A DNA stretch of 54,187 nucleotides from assembly GCA_023150915.1 (NCBI GenBank), contig JAKLKA010000037.1, positions 1 to 54,187 of the forward strand, read 5' to 3'. The position numbers and the translations under genes were made by a program. The DNA comes from Polyangiaceae bacterium (lineage in GTDB: Bacteria > Myxococcota_A > Polyangia > Polyangiales > Polyangiaceae). Under the pieces are notes generated by a model. That model saw nothing but the letters and a program-made list of their open reading frames with translations. It had not been told where the DNA came from and did no database searches. Of the stretch, positions 8,005-18,098 are shown piece by piece. Numbering within the stretch: position 1 is the stretch's first letter; every line of letters begins with the position of its first letter.

Positions 8005-10175
8005 ACGAGACCCGGGTACTGGTCGTCGACGACAACCGCGACATGGCAGACGGCATCGCCATGCTGCTGGGCGAGCTCCCGCTGAGCGTCGAGGTCGCGT
8101 ATTCCGCCGGCGAGGCGCTGACCGAGCTCGACCACCAGGAATACGCCCTGGTGCTGAGCGACATCCGCATGCCCTACATGAACGGCGTCGAGCTCTTGGC
8201 CGAGATCCGCCAGCGCTGGCCACGCACGCGCGTCGTGCTGATCACCGCCTTCGGCAGCATCGACTCGGCGGTCGAGGCGATGAAAGAGGGTGCCAGCGAT
8301 TACCTGACCAAGCCGTTCGACAACGCCGCGCTGATCGAGGTCGTCGAGAGGAACCTGGCAGCCGCCCGCAGCGCCGACGAGTTCGACGTGCCGGCGGTGG
8401 TGGCCGCGGTCGCCGCGCGGCTGTCGCCGGATGACTTGTTCGGCAGCCTGACCTCTGCGCTCGAGACGCTGCGCAGCTCGGCGGGCGCCGACGACTGTGA
8501 GCTCTTCCTCACCGAGCCCGACGGCAAAGATGTGCTGCTGTCGGTGTGGGTGGGGCTCGACGGCGAAGCGCTGATCGAGCGTACGCGCTTCGAGCCGGGC
8601 TCGGGGTATCCGGGCATCGTCACCGCCACCGGGTCTTCGTTCTTCAAGCAGGGCGACCTGGCCGACGACCCGCGCTACCTGCGGCAGCGGGTGCTCGACA
8701 AGGGCATCAAGTCGTACGCTTGCGCGCCGCTCAGCGAACCGCGGGGGTCCTTCGGGTCGATCCACTTGCTCTCGCGCCGCGCCGATTTCCCGGCGCACCG
8801 CGCGGTCGACCTGCTCGAGCAAGCGGCCGTGCCCATCGCCAGCGCGGTGCGCGCGGGCCTCTCGGCGTTGCGCCAAGCCGTGGACGAAGCGTGCGCGCCG
8901 CACGAGGCGGGCTCGCCGGCGCAGTTGCGCGAGCTGCTCGAGTGTATCCGCAAGCGCGCCGACGCCAACTACGGCAGCATCGCGCTGGTCGACCCCGAGA
9001 GCGGCCTGCCCTCGCGAGTGGTGTCCAGCGGCCCGGCCACGCTGCTGTGCGCCCACGCCGAAGGGGGAGCCTGGGCCGAGTGCCCGTCGGTGCTCGAAGG
9101 CCACGGGTTTGCGGCCGATCGTGGGCGGCGCGCGTGGCCGGTCCCGTGCCGGCGTGGCGTGCCGCGCCGGGTGGTCAGCCCGTGCTGCCTGCCGCTGATG
9201 GAAAACGGCCGCTTCCACGGGCTGGTCACCCTCGATCTGGGCCGCAAGGGCGAGGCCAATGCCAGCGCCGGCCTGGTGCCGCTGCTCGTGATGTCCCAGC
9301 AGGCGGCCATCCACCTGGCCAGCGCCCATCCCGGGCTGAAGCTGGACCCGAAGCGCGACGACGTCGCGATCGCGAGCGCACCCGTGGCCGAGCTCGAGCT
9401 GCGCTGCCTGGGTCCGTTCGAGGTGGTTCAGCGGGGGGCGCTCATCCCCGCCGAGCAGTTCCCGCGCAGCAAGGCCCTGAGCCTGCTCAAGCTGTTGGCG
9501 CTCAAGGCCGGCACGCCACTCAGCAAAGACTATCTGATCGATCAGCTGTGGCCCGATGCCGACCCGACCAGCGGTGCGAACCGGCTGCACGGCGTGGTGC
9601 ACGCGCTGCGGTCGGTGATCGAGCCGCACCGCGCCGAACGCAGCTGGCTTTACGTGCGGAATCGCGGCGAGCTCTACTACCTGGATCTCGAGGCCCCGCT
9701 CGAGATCGACCTCTTGCGCTACCGCGCGCTCTCGAACCGGGGCCTGCGCGCCATCCACGACCCGAGCCCCAAGGCCATCGACGCGCTCGAGCGCGCCGTG
9801 GCCCTCTATCGCGGAGAGCTGTTCGGCGACGAGCCCTACGCCGAGTGGTGCGAGATAGAGCGTCGTGAGCTGGCAGAGCAGCAGGTGACCGCCCTCGAGC
9901 GCTTGGCCAGCGTGCACGCCGGTCAGGGCAACACCGAGCGCGCGCTCGAGCTGATGCGGCGCGCCGCGCGGATGGCCCCCTACCGCGAAGACCTGCTGAT
10001 CGCGCTCCTGGATCTGCTGGTGCACATGGGTCGCCCCAGCGAAGCGCGCGCACAATACGACGAGTTCCGCAAGATCCTGGAGCGCGAGCTCGGGGCGGCG
10101 CCGTCGCGGGAGCTCGAAGAGTTCCGTCGGCGGGCCTTCCGCCTGTCGAGCCGCCCACCGCCCGCGCCCCGCTGA
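8001..10175 (+). CDS. Response regulator: receiver-GAF-GAF-SARP (winged helix + BTAD) transcription factor
   Basis: This 724-residue protein starts at GTG 8001, overlapping the kinase stop. Residues 1-118 are a receiver with D10/D11, phosphoacceptor D54, T82 and K104. Residues about 145-290 and 305-450 are two GAF-like domains; the second has cysteines at 350, 361, 383, 395 and 396. From about 465 an OmpR-type winged helix begins (RCLGPFEVV, then PRSKALSLLKLLAL), followed by a bacterial transcriptional activation domain to the end (DLLRYRALSNRG, ALELMRRAARMAPYREDL). That C-terminal pair is the SARP architecture, best known from actinobacterial antibiotic regulators that bind direct repeats with 11-bp spacing. 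Its position among the nitrate genes and the 11-bp GTAAG repeats make it their likely activator. Confidence 0.85.
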   Translation: MNETRVLVVDDNRDMADGIAMLLGELPLSVEVAYSAGEALTELDHQEYALVLSDIRMPYMNGVELLAEIRQRWPRTRVVLITAFGSIDSAVEAMKEGASDYLTKPFDNAALIEVVERNLAAARSADEFDVPAVVAAVAARLSPDDLFGSLTSALETLRSSAGADDCELFLTEPDGKDVLLSVWVGLDGEALIERTRFEPGSGYPGIVTATGSSFFKQGDLADDPRYLRQRVLDKGIKSYACAPLSEPRGSFGSIHLLSRRADFPAHRAVDLLEQAAVPIASAVRAGLSALRQAVDEACAPHEAGSPAQLRELLECIRKRADANYGSIALVDPESGLPSRVVSSGPATLLCAHAEGGAWAECPSVLEGHGFAADRGRRAWPVPCRRGVPRRVVSPCCLPLMENGRFHGLVTLDLGRKGEANASAGLVPLLVMSQQAAIHLASAHPGLKLDPKRDDVAIASAPVAELELRCLGPFEVVQRGALIPAEQFPRSKALSLLKLLALKAGTPLSKDYLIDQLWPDADPTSGANRLHGVVHALRSVIEPHRAERSWLYVRNRGELYYLDLEAPLEIDLLRYRALSNRGLRAIHDPSPKAIDALERAVALYRGELFGDEPYAEWCEIERRELAEQQVTALERLASVHAGQGNTERALELMRRAARMAPYREDLLIALLDLLVHMGRPSEARAQYDEFRKILERELGAAPSRELEEFRRRAFRLSSRPPPAPR

Positions 10176-10263
10176 GCGGCTGACATCCGTCATTCGACCC
10201 GCAAACCCGCCCCATCCTTCGTCCTCGACGCCCCGCCGACGGGCCGGATCGGCCGGCTGGCAC

Positions 10264-10295
10264 GTAAGCCCCGTGTAAGAGGGGGGCGGTATGCC
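10264..10295 (+). promoter_or_regulatory. Candidate SARP-type operator/promoter of the narCGHJI operon
   Basis: GTAAGCCCCGTGTAAG at 10264-10279 repeats the motif found before narK with one base changed between the cores. A -10-like TATGCC occupies 10290-10295, 8 nt after the second heptamer. Transcription would then begin near 10302, which rules out the in-frame ATG at 10291 as the narC start. Confidence 0.62.
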
Positions 10296-10347
10296 CCCAC
10301 GAGCCGCGGCGAAACCTGCAGGGTCGCCGCCCTACGGAGGCCTGACG

Positions 10348-11190
10348 ATGAATCTGAAAACGCTCTGGCGCACGCTCGTGGCGGGCGCCGCTCTGGCCCT
10401 GGTCTTCTCGCTCGACGTGGGCTCGGCCCAGGCCGCCGGCGGCGACCAGAAGTTCAACAGCGTGTGCGCCGGCTGTCACAGCATCGGCGGTGGCAAGCGC
10501 GTCGGTCCCGACCTGAAGGGCGTGACCGATCGCCGCAGCGAGGCTTGGCTGCTCAAGTTCATCAAGTCGTCGCAGACGATGATCAACTCCGGCGATCCCG
10601 ACGCTGTGAAGGTGTTCAACGAATACAACAAGACGCCCATGCCCGACATGGCGCAGTTTTCGGAAGCCGACATCAAGGAGATCCTCGAGTACATCAAGGG
10701 CGGCGGCGGCGGCGGCGCCGCGCCGGTCATGGCGCCGGCCACCCCGGCCGAGATCAAGCTCGGGGGCGAGCTCTTCCAGGGCATCGTTCGTCTGAAGAAC
10801 GGCGGCGCGGCCTGTAACTCGTGCCACCACGTCACGAACGACGCCGTGATCGGCGGCGGCGTGCTGGCCAAGGACCTGACCGAGGTCTTCACCCGCGTCG
10901 GCGGCACGGGCGTGGGCGCGATCCTCGGCAAGCCCCCGTTCCCGGTGATGGAAGCCGCCTACAAAGACGCGCCGATCACCCCGGAAGAGAGCCGCGCGTT
11001 GGTCGGCTTCCTGCAAGACGTGGACAAGAAGCGCGCGATGCAGACCCCGAAGGACTACGGCAATCAGCTGGTCCTGGGCGGCACCGGCATGTTCATCGTG
11101 CTGATGGGCCTCTACTCGTTCGCCTGGCGCCGCCGCAAGCCCGGCCCGGTCAACCAAGCCATTTTCGACCGCCAGGTGAAGTCCCAGTAG
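10348..11190 (+). CDS. narC: Membrane-anchored diheme cytochrome c of the nitrate reductase operon (NarC-like)
   Basis: This 280-residue protein begins with a Sec signal peptide (to about residue 30, GSAQAA). It has two c-type heme sites, CAGCH at 40-44 and CNSCH at 156-160, and a C-terminal membrane helix at about 240-262 (FIVLMGLYSFAW) followed by basic residues. The two cytochrome domains are joined by a Gly-rich hinge near residue 126. PMPDM and FPVM offer candidate axial methionines. As the first gene before narG it matches Thermus narC, a diheme cytochrome of the Nar complex that sits with NarI at the membrane. An electron role between quinol or a bc1 complex and NarI is inferred. ACGGAGG precedes the ATG at 10348. 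Confidence 0.85.
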   Translation: MNLKTLWRTLVAGAALALVFSLDVGSAQAAGGDQKFNSVCAGCHSIGGGKRVGPDLKGVTDRRSEAWLLKFIKSSQTMINSGDPDAVKVFNEYNKTPMPDMAQFSEADIKEILEYIKGGGGGGAAPVMAPATPAEIKLGGELFQGIVRLKNGGAACNSCHHVTNDAVIGGGVLAKDLTEVFTRVGGTGVGAILGKPPFPVMEAAYKDAPITPEESRALVGFLQDVDKKRAMQTPKDYGNQLVLGGTGMFIVLMGLYSFAWRRRKPGPVNQAIFDRQVKSQ

Positions 11191-11246
11191 GCGCTGCCAC
11201 TTGACGCTCACAGAACCCCAGTCACTCGAGACGGAGATTTGAAGCC

Positions 11247-14200
11247 ATGAGCTGGATCCAGGACATCATCTCGCCCCAGACGCGCAAGTGGGAAGAGTTC
11301 TACCGCAACCGCTTTCAGCACGATCGCATCGTCCGCAGCACGCACGGCGTGAACTGCACCGGGGGCTGCTCTTGGCAGATCCACGTCAAGGACGGCATCG
11401 TGGTGTGGGAGACGCAGCAGCTCGATTACCCGCTGCTCGACGACCAGCTGCCGCCGTACGAGCCCCGCGGCTGCCAGCGCGGCATTTCGTACTCGTGGTA
11501 CCTCTACAGCCCGCTGCGCATCAAGTACCCGCTGATCCGCGGCGCGCTGCTCGACGCCTTCGAGCGCGAGAAGCGCGCGGCCGACGGCGACCCGCTGAAG
11601 GCATGGGAGAACCTGCAGAAGGACCAGAAGAAGCGCGAGACCTATCAGAAGGCCCGCGGCAAGGGCGGCTATCGCCGCGCCACCTGGGACACCGTGCTCG
11701 AGCTGATGGCGGCGGCCAACATTCACACCGCCAAGAAGTACGGCCCGGACCGGGTGTTCGGCTTCTCGCCGATCCCGGCGATGTCGATGCTCAGCTACGC
11801 GGCCGGCGGGCGCTTCTTGCAGCTCTTCGGCGGCGCGAACCTCAGCTTCTACGACTGGTACTGCGACCTTCCGACCGCGTTCCCCGAGATCTGGGGCGAG
11901 CAGACGGACGTGTGCGAGAGCGCCGATTGGTACAACGCCAAGATGATCGCGGACATGGGCGCGTGCCTCAACATGACGCGCACGCCCGACTGCCACTTCT
12001 TCGCCGAGTCACGCCACAACGGCACCAAGGCGGTGGTCTTCTCGCCCGACTTCAGCCAGGTGTGCAAGTACGCCGACCAGTGGGTGCCGCTCCACGCGGG
12101 CAGCGACGGCGCGTTCTGGATGGCCGTGTCGCACGTCATCCTGAAAGAGTTCCACCACGACACCCAGACCCCGTACTTCATCGAGTACTGCAAGCAGTAC
12201 ACCGACAGCCCGTTCCTGGTGAAGCTCGAGAAGTCCGGCGATCACTACGTCCCCGGTCGCCTGCTGCGCGCCAACGAGGTCGCCAAGTACAAGGACATCG
12301 AGAACGGCGACTGGCAGTTCCTGAACATCGACGAGAAGTCGAACGAGCTGGTGGTTCCCAAGGGCACCATGGGCTACCGCTGGGCGAAGAGCGCCACCGG
12401 CAAGTGGAACATGAAGTTCGAGAACGGCGTCGACGACAAGCCGTACGACCCGATCCTCACCCTCCTGGGTAACCGCGACGAGACGCTGCCCACCGAGTTC
12501 GTGGAATACGGCCTCGACAAGAAGGCCGTCCGCAACGTCCCGGTGCGCTACATCGAGACCACCGACGGCAAGGTCGCGGTCACCACGGTCTACGACCTGA
12601 TCATGGCCCAGTACGGCGTGAGCCGCGGCCTGACCGGCGACTACCCGAAGGACTACACCGACAAGGACGCCGCCTACACGCCCGCCTGGCAAGAGATCTT
12701 CACCGGCGTCGACTCGAAGACGGTGTTGCAGTTCGCCCGCGAGTGGGCGCACACCGCCGCGACGACCAAGGGCAAGTGCATGATCATCATCGGCGCGGGT
12801 ATCAACCATTGGTACCACGCCAACCTGATGTATCGCTCCGGCGCCATGGCGCTGATGCTGTCGGGCTGCGTGGGCAGGAACGGCGGCGGGCTCAACCACT
12901 ACGTCGGGCAAGAGAAGCTCGCTCCGGTCGACTCGTGGGCGTGCATCGCCTTCGCCAAGGACCACATCGCCGCCAGCCGCCTGCAGCAGGCGCCGCTCTG
13001 GCACTACATCAACACCTGCCAGTACCGCTACGACGGGCACTACGCCAAGTACAACGCGGTGCCGAAGAACGAGTGGACCAAGCTGCACACGGCAGACACC
13101 ATCTTCCGTGCGGTGCGCATGGGCTGGATGCCGTTCTACCCGCAGTTCGCCCAGAACCCGCTGGAGCTGGCCAAGGAAGCCCAGGAGAAGGGCGGTGCGA
13201 AGACCGACGACGACATCAAGCAGTACGTGCTCGAGAAGCTGAAGAGCAAAGAGCTCGCGTACTCGATCAGCGACCCCGACGCCCCCGAAAACCATCCGCG
13301 CGTCTGGTACATCTGGCGTGGCAACGCCATCACCGGCAGCATGAAGGGCCACGAATACGCCTTCAAGCACTACCTCGGAACGCACCACAACTCGATCGCC
13401 AAGGACTCGAGCGATCACCCGGAAGAGGTGAAGTGGCACGAGGTCGCCCCGGTCGGAAAGATGGACCTGATCGTCGATCTGAACTTCCGCATGGACTCGT
13501 CGGCGCTCTACTCGGACATCGTGCTGCCCGCGGCGTCTTGGTACGAGAAGGCGGACATGAACAGCACCGACCTGCACTCGTTCATCCACCCGCTGTCGCA
13601 GGCGGTGGCGCCGGTGTGGGAGTCGAAGTCGGACTGGGAGATCTTCAAGGCGCTGGCCAAGGCCACGGCGGACCTGGCCAAGAAGAAGATGCCCGGCAAG
13701 CTCAAAGACGTGGTCGCGACGCCGCTGTCCCACGACAGCGCCGACGAGATCACGCAGCCCACGGTCAAGGACTGGTACCTGGCCGAGTGCGAAGCGGTGC
13801 CCGGCAAGACGATGCACAAGATCAGCGTCGTCGAGCGCGACTACACCCGGCTTTACGAGGACTTCATCAGCTTCGGTGAGCTGGTGAAGAAGAGCGGGCT
13901 CGGGGGCCACGGCAACCACTACATGTGCGACGACGCCTACGACGAGATGGTCAGCTCGAACCATTTCCCGAAGGAGGTCGTCGACGGCAAGGTGCTGCCC
14001 TCGCTGCGCGAGGACACGATGGCCGCCAACGTGCTGCTCCACATGTCGACGCTGACGAACGGCAAGCTGAACGTCCGCGCCTACGAGAACATGGAGAAGA
14101 AGACGGGCCTGAAGCTCGCCGACCTCGGTGAGGGCAGCAAGGACGTGCACCTCACCTACGAGGATCTGCAGGCGCAGCCGCGGCGCTACAACACCTCGCC

Positions 14201-14870
14201 GCTGTGGAGCGGCCTGATGAACAACGGCCGCGCCTACGCTCCGTACACCTACAACTACGACAAGCTCGTGCCCTGGCGCACGCTGACCGGCCGGCAGCAC
14301 TTCTACCTCGATCAGGAGCTCTACATCGCCTACGGCGAGCACCTGCCGACGTACAAGCCCTCGCCCAAGCCCGAGGCCTACGGCGACCTCAAAGAGACGA
14401 TGAAGACCGGCGAGTCCATCGCCCTCAACTGTCTCACCCCGCACGGCAAGTGGCACATCCACTCGACCTACATGGAGAACCACCGCATGCTCACCCTCTC
14501 GCGCGGCTGCGAGCCGTGCTGGATGAGCGAGGCAGACGCCGAGGCGCTGGGCATCCAGGACAACGACTGGGTCGAGGTCTACAACGACCACGGCGTGTAC
14601 TGCACCCGCGCGAGCGTCAGCTCACGCATCCCCAAGGGCGTGTGCATCGTGTACCACGTGCCCGAGCGCACGGTGGGCATCCCCAAGTCGCAGGTGCGTG
14701 GCAACAAGCGCGCCGGCGGCCACAACAGCTTCACCCGCGTCCACCTCAAGCCCAACTACCTGAACGGCGGCTACGGCCAGTTCTCTTACCACTTCAACTA
14801 CTGGGGCCCGATCGCGCCGAACCGCGACACCCACGTCTTCGTCAAGAAGATGACGACGGTAATCTTCTGA
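11247..14870 (+). CDS. narG: Respiratory nitrate reductase alpha subunit NarG
   Basis: NarG (1207 residues) is the molybdenum bis-MGD catalytic subunit reducing nitrate to nitrite. The FS0 [4Fe-4S] ligands H33, C37, C41 and C76 ([15 protein letters not shown]) are offset by exactly 16 from E. coli H49/C53/C57/C92. The Mo-ligand Asp lies in YDWYCDLP (D203). [21 protein letters not shown] and [11 protein letters not shown] are typical. No N-terminal twin-arginine signal is present, so the active site should be cytoplasmic. The protein ends soon after VKKMTTVIF, slightly shorter than E. coli NarG (about 1247). A 56-bp gap with ACGGAG separates it from narC, and narH follows after 22 bp. Confidence 0.97.
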   Translation: MSWIQDIISPQTRKWEEFYRNRFQHDRIVRSTHGVNCTGGCSWQIHVKDGIVVWETQQLDYPLLDDQLPPYEPRGCQRGISYSWYLYSPLRIKYPLIRGALLDAFEREKRAADGDPLKAWENLQKDQKKRETYQKARGKGGYRRATWDTVLELMAAANIHTAKKYGPDRVFGFSPIPAMSMLSYAAGGRFLQLFGGANLSFYDWYCDLPTAFPEIWGEQTDVCESADWYNAKMIADMGACLNMTRTPDCHFFAESRHNGTKAVVFSPDFSQVCKYADQWVPLHAGSDGAFWMAVSHVILKEFHHDTQTPYFIEYCKQYTDSPFLVKLEKSGDHYVPGRLLRANEVAKYKDIENGDWQFLNIDEKSNELVVPKGTMGYRWAKSATGKWNMKFENGVDDKPYDPILTLLGNRDETLPTEFVEYGLDKKAVRNVPVRYIETTDGKVAVTTVYDLIMAQYGVSRGLTGDYPKDYTDKDAAYTPAWQEIFTGVDSKTVLQFAREWAHTAATTKGKCMIIIGAGINHWYHANLMYRSGAMALMLSGCVGRNGGGLNHYVGQEKLAPVDSWACIAFAKDHIAASRLQQAPLWHYINTCQYRYDGHYAKYNAVPKNEWTKLHTADTIFRAVRMGWMPFYPQFAQNPLELAKEAQEKGGAKTDDDIKQYVLEKLKSKELAYSISDPDAPENHPRVWYIWRGNAITGSMKGHEYAFKHYLGTHHNSIAKDSSDHPEEVKWHEVAPVGKMDLIVDLNFRMDSSALYSDIVLPAASWYEKADMNSTDLHSFIHPLSQAVAPVWESKSDWEIFKALAKATADLAKKKMPGKLKDVVATPLSHDSADEITQPTVKDWYLAECEAVPGKTMHKISVVERDYTRLYEDFISFGELVKKSGLGGHGNHYMCDDAYDEMVSSNHFPKEVVDGKVLPSLREDTMAANVLLHMSTLTNGKLNVRAYENMEKKTGLKLADLGEGSKDVHLTYEDLQAQPRRYNTSPLWSGLMNNGRAYAPYTYNYDKLVPWRTLTGRQHFYLDQELYIAYGEHLPTYKPSPKPEAYGDLKETMKTGESIALNCLTPHGKWHIHSTYMENHRMLTLSRGCEPCWMSEADAEALGIQDNDWVEVYNDHGVYCTRASVSSRIPKGVCIVYHVPERTVGIPKSQVRGNKRAGGHNSFTRVHLKPNYLNGGYGQFSYHFNYWGPIAPNRDTHVFVKKMTTVIF

Positions 14871-14892
14871 GAGACCACGGGAGAAAACGAAA

Positions 14893-16442
<1,550 letters not shown>

Positions 16443-16443
<1 letters not shown>

Positions 16444-17135
16444 TGGCGAAGAACCTAGAGCTGTATGCCCGCCTCGCGGGCGCCTTCGAAGCTCCGGGCG
16501 CCGATTTCGTCGCAGAGGTTCGCCGCATCGCGGTGGACCTCCGCGCCGATCACCCGTCGGCGGCCGACTCGGTCGAGCGCTTCGCCTCCCTCCTCCCCGA
16601 GGAAGCGGACGCGCGTGCCGAGCTGTTCGTGCGCACCTTCGACATCCAGGCCATCACCACGCTGGACGTCGGGTACGTGCTCTTCGGCGAGGACTACAAG
16701 CGCGGCGCGCTCTTGGCCGGGCTCAGCAACGAGCACACCAGGGCCAAGAACGACTGCGGGGCCGAGCTGGCCGATCACCTGCCCAACGTGCTGCGTCTGT
16801 TGCCCAAGCTGGGCGACGGCGAGGTTCGGGAAGAGCTGGTGAGCGTCATTCTCGGGCCGACGGTCCGCGAGATGCTGCGCGAGTTCGAGCCCGCGCGCAT
16901 CGCGAAGAAGGAAGAGATCTACCGGAAGCACCACAAGACCATCATCGAGCACGCAGAGAACATGGAGCTCCGGACGGCCTACAAGCACGTCATCTCGGCG
17001 CTCTACGAAATGCTGCGCGCCGACTTCAACCTGAAGGTCAGCCTGCCGCTCGAGCAGGCCGACACGTTCGAAAAGTCCATCGACACCGAGATGGGCATGG
17101 AATCCTGCGGGTCGTCCTGCGGGCCCAGCGTGTGA
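16443..17135 (+). CDS. narJ: Nitrate reductase chaperone NarJ
   Basis: NarJ (230 residues) is a TorD/NarJ-family helical chaperone that holds apo-NarG for cofactor insertion and membrane assembly. The segment ARAELFVRTFD (about 59-69) and the LADHLPNVLRLLPKL helix are the most conserved NarJ parts. The start at 16443 overlaps the narH stop. The C-terminus ends in CGSSCGPSV, a short two-cysteine tail not typical of E. coli NarJ, which might bind metal or just be disordered. narI begins 10 bp downstream. Confidence 0.9.
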
Positions 17136-17145
17136 GAGGTACGAC

Positions 17146-17874
17146 ATGACTCTGCCGAACCTGTTCTTCTTCGTAGGCCTACCCTACATCGCCATCGTCA
17201 TCTTCCTGGTGGGCACCATCCAGCGCTACCGGAACACGGGCTTCAAGGTCTCCTCGCTGTCGTCACAGTTCCTCGAGGGCAAGAAGCTGTTCTGGGCGTC
17301 GGTGCCTTTCCACTGGGGCATCTTGGTGGTGTTCTTCGGTCATCTGCTCGCCTTCTTGATCCCGAGCGGTATCCTGGCGTGGAACGCCCAGCCGGTACGC
17401 CTGCTCATCCTGCAGGTCACTGCCTGGGCCTTCGGCCTTTCGGTGCTGGTGGGTCTGCTCGGCCTCATCGCACGCCGGCTGACCAACCCGCGCGTGAAGA
17501 TGGTCACCACCAAGATGGACGTCTTCATCGAGCTGCAGATTCTGTTGCAGACGGTGCTGGGGCTCTACATCGGCTACGCCCACCGCTGGGGTGCTTCCTG
17601 GTTTGCAGCCGACCTTTCACCCTACCTCTGGTCTCTGTTCAAGCTCGACCCGCAGATCACGGCCGTCAGCGCCATGCCGCTGGTGATTCAGCTGCACATC
17701 ATCAACGCCTTCTTGATCTTCGCGATCTTCCCCTTCACCCGCCTGGTGCACATTCTGGTGGCTCCGCTGCACTACCTGAGCCGCCCCTACCAGCGCGTGA
17801 TGTGGAACTGGGACCGCACCGCGATCCGCGACCCCCGCACCCCCTGGAGCGAGGCGCGCCCGCGCAACAACTGA
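17146..17874 (+). CDS. narI: Respiratory nitrate reductase gamma subunit NarI (cytochrome b)
   Basis: NarI (242 residues) is the five-helix diheme cytochrome b that oxidises quinol and anchors NarGH. The four heme histidines are present: H56 and H66 (FHWGILVVFFGHL), identical in number to E. coli, and H183 and H201 (QLHIINAF, RLVHILV), four less than E. coli H187/H205. GAGAGG precedes the ATG. It is the last gene of the narCGHJI unit, and a strong stem-loop follows 19 bp after its stop. Confidence 0.96.
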   Translation: MTLPNLFFFVGLPYIAIVIFLVGTIQRYRNTGFKVSSLSSQFLEGKKLFWASVPFHWGILVVFFGHLLAFLIPSGILAWNAQPVRLLILQVTAWAFGLSVLVGLLGLIARRLTNPRVKMVTTKMDVFIELQILLQTVLGLYIGYAHRWGASWFAADLSPYLWSLFKLDPQITAVSAMPLVIQLHIINAFLIFAIFPFTRLVHILVAPLHYLSRPYQRVMWNWDRTAIRDPRTPWSEARPRNN

Positions 17875-17893
17875 GCGTTCCTCGGTCGGTGTG

Positions 17894-17934
17894 ACGGCCA
17901 CGTGGGCTTCGGCTCACGTGGCCGTTCTGCTTTT
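17894..17934 (+). terminator. Rho-independent terminator of the nar operon
   Basis: A 14-bp stem (17894-17907 with 17912-17925, one G-U pair) closes on a TTCG tetraloop and is followed by TCTGCTTTT. This is the clearest intrinsic terminator in the window. Confidence 0.85.
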
Positions 17935-18040
17935 GTGGCGCAGCGCCCCGGGCGAGCCAAAACGCGATTTCCTTGCACTTGGGCGCCTAAAGCCGCGCCC
18001 AGAGGCGCACCAATTTCGCGTTTAATTACGAATACTTAAC

Positions 18041-18072
18041 GTAAGCCGCGCGTAAGCCTGGGGCGCTACACC
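18041..18072 (+). promoter_or_regulatory. Candidate SARP-type operator/promoter of the MFS-UspA gene
   Basis: GTAAGCCGCGCGTAAG at 18041-18056 is the third copy of the motif, again with an 11-bp core spacing. TACACC at 18067-18072 takes the -10 position, 8 nt after the second heptamer, and the ATG follows 26 nt later. The preceding stretch (about 18011-18040) is unusually AT-rich for this window and includes TTAATTACGAATACTTAA. Confidence 0.6.
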
Positions 18073-18098
18073 CGTGGAACGACCCGCGAGGTTCAGCC

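Noticed and set aside
10291-10347. In-frame ATG 57 nt upstream of the narC start
   Set aside because: It falls within the predicted -10 element and would put a poor leader before a clean Sec signal peptide; ATG 10348 has a good ribosome-binding site.
12009-14591. An 860-codon open frame antisense to narG
   Set aside because: It mirrors narG codon structure, has no start signals or domains, and narG on the plus strand is certain.
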